Below are positions 62,315 through 64,000 of a stretch of DNA of 64,000 bases, piece by piece. Below the pieces are notes generated by a model. It saw only the letters and a list, made by a program, of their open reading frames with translations. It had not been told where the DNA came from and made no database searches. This stretch comes from an uncultured Bacteroidia bacterium (GTDB lineage Bacteria; Bacteroidota; Bacteroidia; Bacteroidales; F082), in the NCBI GenBank assembly GCA_902785755.1, contig CACZZO010000004.1:30718-94717 (forward strand), given 5' to 3'. Both the position numbers and the translations under genes were made by a program. Position 1 is the stretch's first letter. Every line of letters starts with the position of its first letter.

Positions 62315-63210
62315 ATTATTTGAAACAAGGCTCAAAAGTAGCCATCGTTGCGCCGGCGCGTTGCGTCACGCCCGACGAGATGTCGTTTGCCATCCAGTGG
62401 TTGGAAGGGCAGGGGTTTGTCCCCGTTTATGATGACAGGCTTTTCGCTGTTCATCATATTTTTGCAGGCGACGACGATTTTAGGGCGACTGTCTTTCAAG
62501 AATACCTTGACAATGAGAAAATTGAGGCCATTTGGCTTGCTCGTGGCGGCTACGGTGGCATCCGCATTATCGACAAATTAGACTTCACCAAGTTTTTGCA
62601 GCATCCGAAATGGATTGCGGGCTTCAGCGATAGCACGGTCATTCACGGCAAGTTGCAGCGTTTGGGCGTTCCTTCGCTTCATTCGCCCATGCCTTTTTAT
62701 TTTGCGAACAAGACCGAAGTAGCCAAACAGTCATTATTTAACGCATTGACGGGCAAATGTTTGCATTATGAATTTCCCGCGAATCCTTTGAATCGTTTAG
62801 GAAAGATGGAAGGTGAAATCGTTGGTGGAAACTTGTCTGTCCTAATGGGCATGAACGGCTCCGACATTTTTCCCGAAACAGACGGAAAAATTCTGTTCGT
62901 AGAGGAAGTTGACGAGTATATCTACCACATTGACAGGATGATGCGCGGATTGAAACGCGCTGGAAAACTCGCACACCTGAAAGGCCTCATTGTGGGCGGC
63001 CTGACTCAAATCAAAGACAATACGCATCCCTTTGGCCAAACCGCCGAGGAAGTGATTGCAGAGGCTGTTTCTGAATACGATTATCCTGTTTGCTTCGGTT
63101 TCCCTGCTGGGCATTTTGATGATAACAGGGTTCTTGTCTTTGGACAGAAATCAAGAATTGAAATTACAAAAAGTCAGTCTGTTTGGGATTGCCTTTGGCA
63201 AGAAATCTAA
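62311..63210 (+). CDS. LD-carboxypeptidase (MEROPS S66, LdcA/MccF type)
   Basis: A 299-residue serine peptidase that trims the terminal D-Ala from tetrapeptides during peptidoglycan recycling, or that gives resistance to microcin-like peptides (MccF). GSKVAIVAPARCV (about 6-18), LARGGYGGIRII (about 75-86) and GFSDSTVIHG with the nucleophile S106 are typical. The C-terminal Glu/His catalytic pair lie in LKGLIVGGLT and FPAGHFDDN. No signal peptide, so cytoplasmic. Translationally coupled to the YwqK gene. Confidence 0.9.
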   Translation: MNYLKQGSKVAIVAPARCVTPDEMSFAIQWLEGQGFVPVYDDRLFAVHHIFAGDDDFRATVFQEYLDNEKIEAIWLARGGYGGIRIIDKLDFTKFLQHPKWIAGFSDSTVIHGKLQRLGVPSLHSPMPFYFANKTEVAKQSLFNALTGKCLHYEFPANPLNRLGKMEGEIVGGNLSVLMGMNGSDIFPETDGKILFVEEVDEYIYHIDRMMRGLKRAGKLAHLKGLIVGGLTQIKDNTHPFGQTAEEVIAEAVSEYDYPVCFGFPAGHFDDNRVLVFGQKSRIEITKSQSVWDCLWQEI

Positions 63211-63259
63211 TTAAAATCTAACAAATTGATTTTGAAAGATTTTAATTAAATTTTTGAAA

Positions 63260-63281
63260 GATTTCTTTGCGAAGCAAATGC
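63260..63281. repeat. Dispersed repeat, TTCTTTGCGAAGC family
   Basis: Third member of the family at 9898 and 13797, in the spacer between convergent genes, five bases before the 3' end of the Card1-like gene. Confidence 0.6.
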
Positions 63282-63286
63282 CACAA

Positions 63287-64000
63287 TCAGTTTTCCTTAG
63301 CAAGTTTATCCATAGACTTCAAAAGGGCCTTCAGGTTCTCTGGCTTGGTCAGGTTGAGCCAGTCGCAGAAGGTGATGCCCATGTATTTCGCGGTCTTCTT
63401 CCAGTTGCCCTTGTGGTCTTTCTTCAGCGAGAAGATGTAAGAGTTGCCACTGCCGAGCAGCACTTCCTTCAAAGCGCAAACCTTGTAGACAATCTCATTG
63501 AATAGGCTTTCGCTCGTCACTCCGGTCTTGCACTCGATGACAAACAGCTTGTTCGCCTTGATGAAGCACACGTCCAATTCGTTGTTGTGGCGGATTTTGC
63601 CGTTGGAGATGTGTACGCCCATAGCAATATCGTCGGGTTGCAGCACCTCTTTAATCAAGGCATAGACATATTCTTCAAACCAACCTCCCGTAAGGTATTC
63701 GATTTCATAGTTTTGCAGCGATCCTGGTCTTTCGGGAACGAAGCCGATGAATTCCAAGAACTTGCTGAGGTTAGGGATGGCGGTCATGTAGTCCTTGTCG
63801 GGATTTTCGACTTGCGAAATGATGAGGAACTTCCAGTTGCGGTACTTCTCACGCAGGGTTTCCATTACCTGATAGTCGCCGCGACTGAACATATTTTGCG
63901 AGAACATGGTAAACAAATGCTGCGAAAATGGCGTTTCCTTCACTTGTTTGCGAGGTTGGTCCACATCGCTTTCAAGTCCGTAGAGGCCGAAATACTCCTT
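63287..64000 (-). CDS. Card1/Can2-like (DUF1887) PD-(D/E)XK nuclease, 3' part only
   Basis: The frame is open from the window edge, which encodes ...KEYFGLYGLESDVDQPRK, down to the stop at 63287. So about 237 residues of the C-terminal part are visible and the N-terminal domain is off-window. GGWFEEYVYALIKE (glutamate), NGKIRHNNELDVCFIKANKLFVIECKTG (N-E-x-D and E-C-K) are the PD-(D/E)XK set of the DUF1887 family, whose Card1/Can2 members have an N-terminal CARF domain and are activated by cyclic tetra-adenylate in type III CRISPR immunity. No CRISPR or cas gene is seen in the window. Confidence 0.8.
   Translation of the reverse strand, partial: KEYFGLYGLESDVDQPRKQVKETPFSQHLFTMFSQNMFSRGDYQVMETLREKYRNWKFLIISQVENPDKDYMTAIPNLSKFLEFIGFVPERPGSLQNYEIEYLTGGWFEEYVYALIKEVLQPDDIAMGVHISNGKIRHNNELDVCFIKANKLFVIECKTGVTSESLFNEIVYKVCALKEVLLGSGNSYIFSLKKDHKGNWKKTAKYMGITFCDWLNLTKPENLKALLKSMDKLAKEN

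Overview
The window comes from a member of the Bacteroidota, most likely an uncultured anaerobic Bacteroidales. The evidence is a -7 box of the form TAnnTTTG upstream of many genes, a type IX secretion sorting tail on one exported protein, a TonB-dependent receptor with a carboxypeptidase-regulatory-like plug extension, many small MKK..C lipoproteins, DUF4175, DUF4292, DUF3244 and FISUMP-like proteins, and an EF-G2-type GTPase. No rRNA, CRISPR array, integrase or transposase gene was recognised. Two tRNAs are present, Thr(CGT) and Asn(GTT). Genus and species cannot be named from this sequence.

Layout. At 0-3.7 kb lies a damaged surface O-acylation locus on the minus strand: two closely similar MBOAT genes flank an AT-rich SGNH-like gene. 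One copy is out of frame because of a G8 tract where the other has G9; the other copy is frameshifted near 2560. Then come a ROK sugar kinase, a Sel1 lipoprotein, a TonB receptor with an HYC_CC_PP protein, a RhuM remnant, a nitroreductase, a BlaI/BlaR1 pair whose BlaR1 carries two TonB C-terminal domains, an LRR lipoprotein, tRNA-Thr and an AAA/DUF4143 ATPase (3.7-15.4 kb). A housekeeping stretch follows: DUF4175, ybeY, mnmG flanked by two parS-like palindromes, and a methyltransferase (15.5-22.1 kb). A large multi-pass histidine kinase is translationally coupled to a membrane-anchored AraC protein (22.2-25.9 kb). Three small lipoproteins, a flippase, an AlbA/Schlafen regulator, dut and a TPR protein come next (26-33.5 kb).

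From 34.6 to 37.9 kb there is a toxin-antitoxin pair, then a tightly overlapped set: DUF4292 lipoprotein, a degenerate LytM/EnvC activator, a 59-residue Cys-rich lipoprotein and an SprT-like protein. From 38 to 47.8 kb are a CapD-type nucleotide-sugar dehydratase, a large FAD/Fe-S oxidoreductase, an ORF6N protein, and a short polysaccharide cluster (mannose-1-P guanylyltransferase, GT2, putative acyltransferase, initiating sugar-phosphate transferase). From 48 to 56.7 kb are a PfkB kinase, an EF-G2-type factor lacking the catalytic His, a TPR/HTH membrane regulator, DUF3244, an S74-like protein, a GH16 glucanase and a T9SS cargo. The end (56.7-64 kb) has an AAA/PD-(D/E)XK protein, LutB and RpiB, an unusual AT-rich intergenic region with five GTTNTCAAC boxes, a YwqK-repeat protein, an LD-carboxypeptidase and the 3' part of a Card1-like nuclease.

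A theme of the window is dispersed short repeats. Several families lie between genes, and three different ones have entered conserved genes in frame (DUF4175 and the FAD/Fe-S protein share one; manC and the TPR regulator carry others). The most interesting items are the G-tract switch and mosaic in the MBOAT locus, the coupled kinase/anchored AraC pair, the parS-like sites together with the 60.3-60.7 kb box cluster, the 33-bp-periodic leader before the AAA ATPase, and the Card1-like nuclease at the edge.
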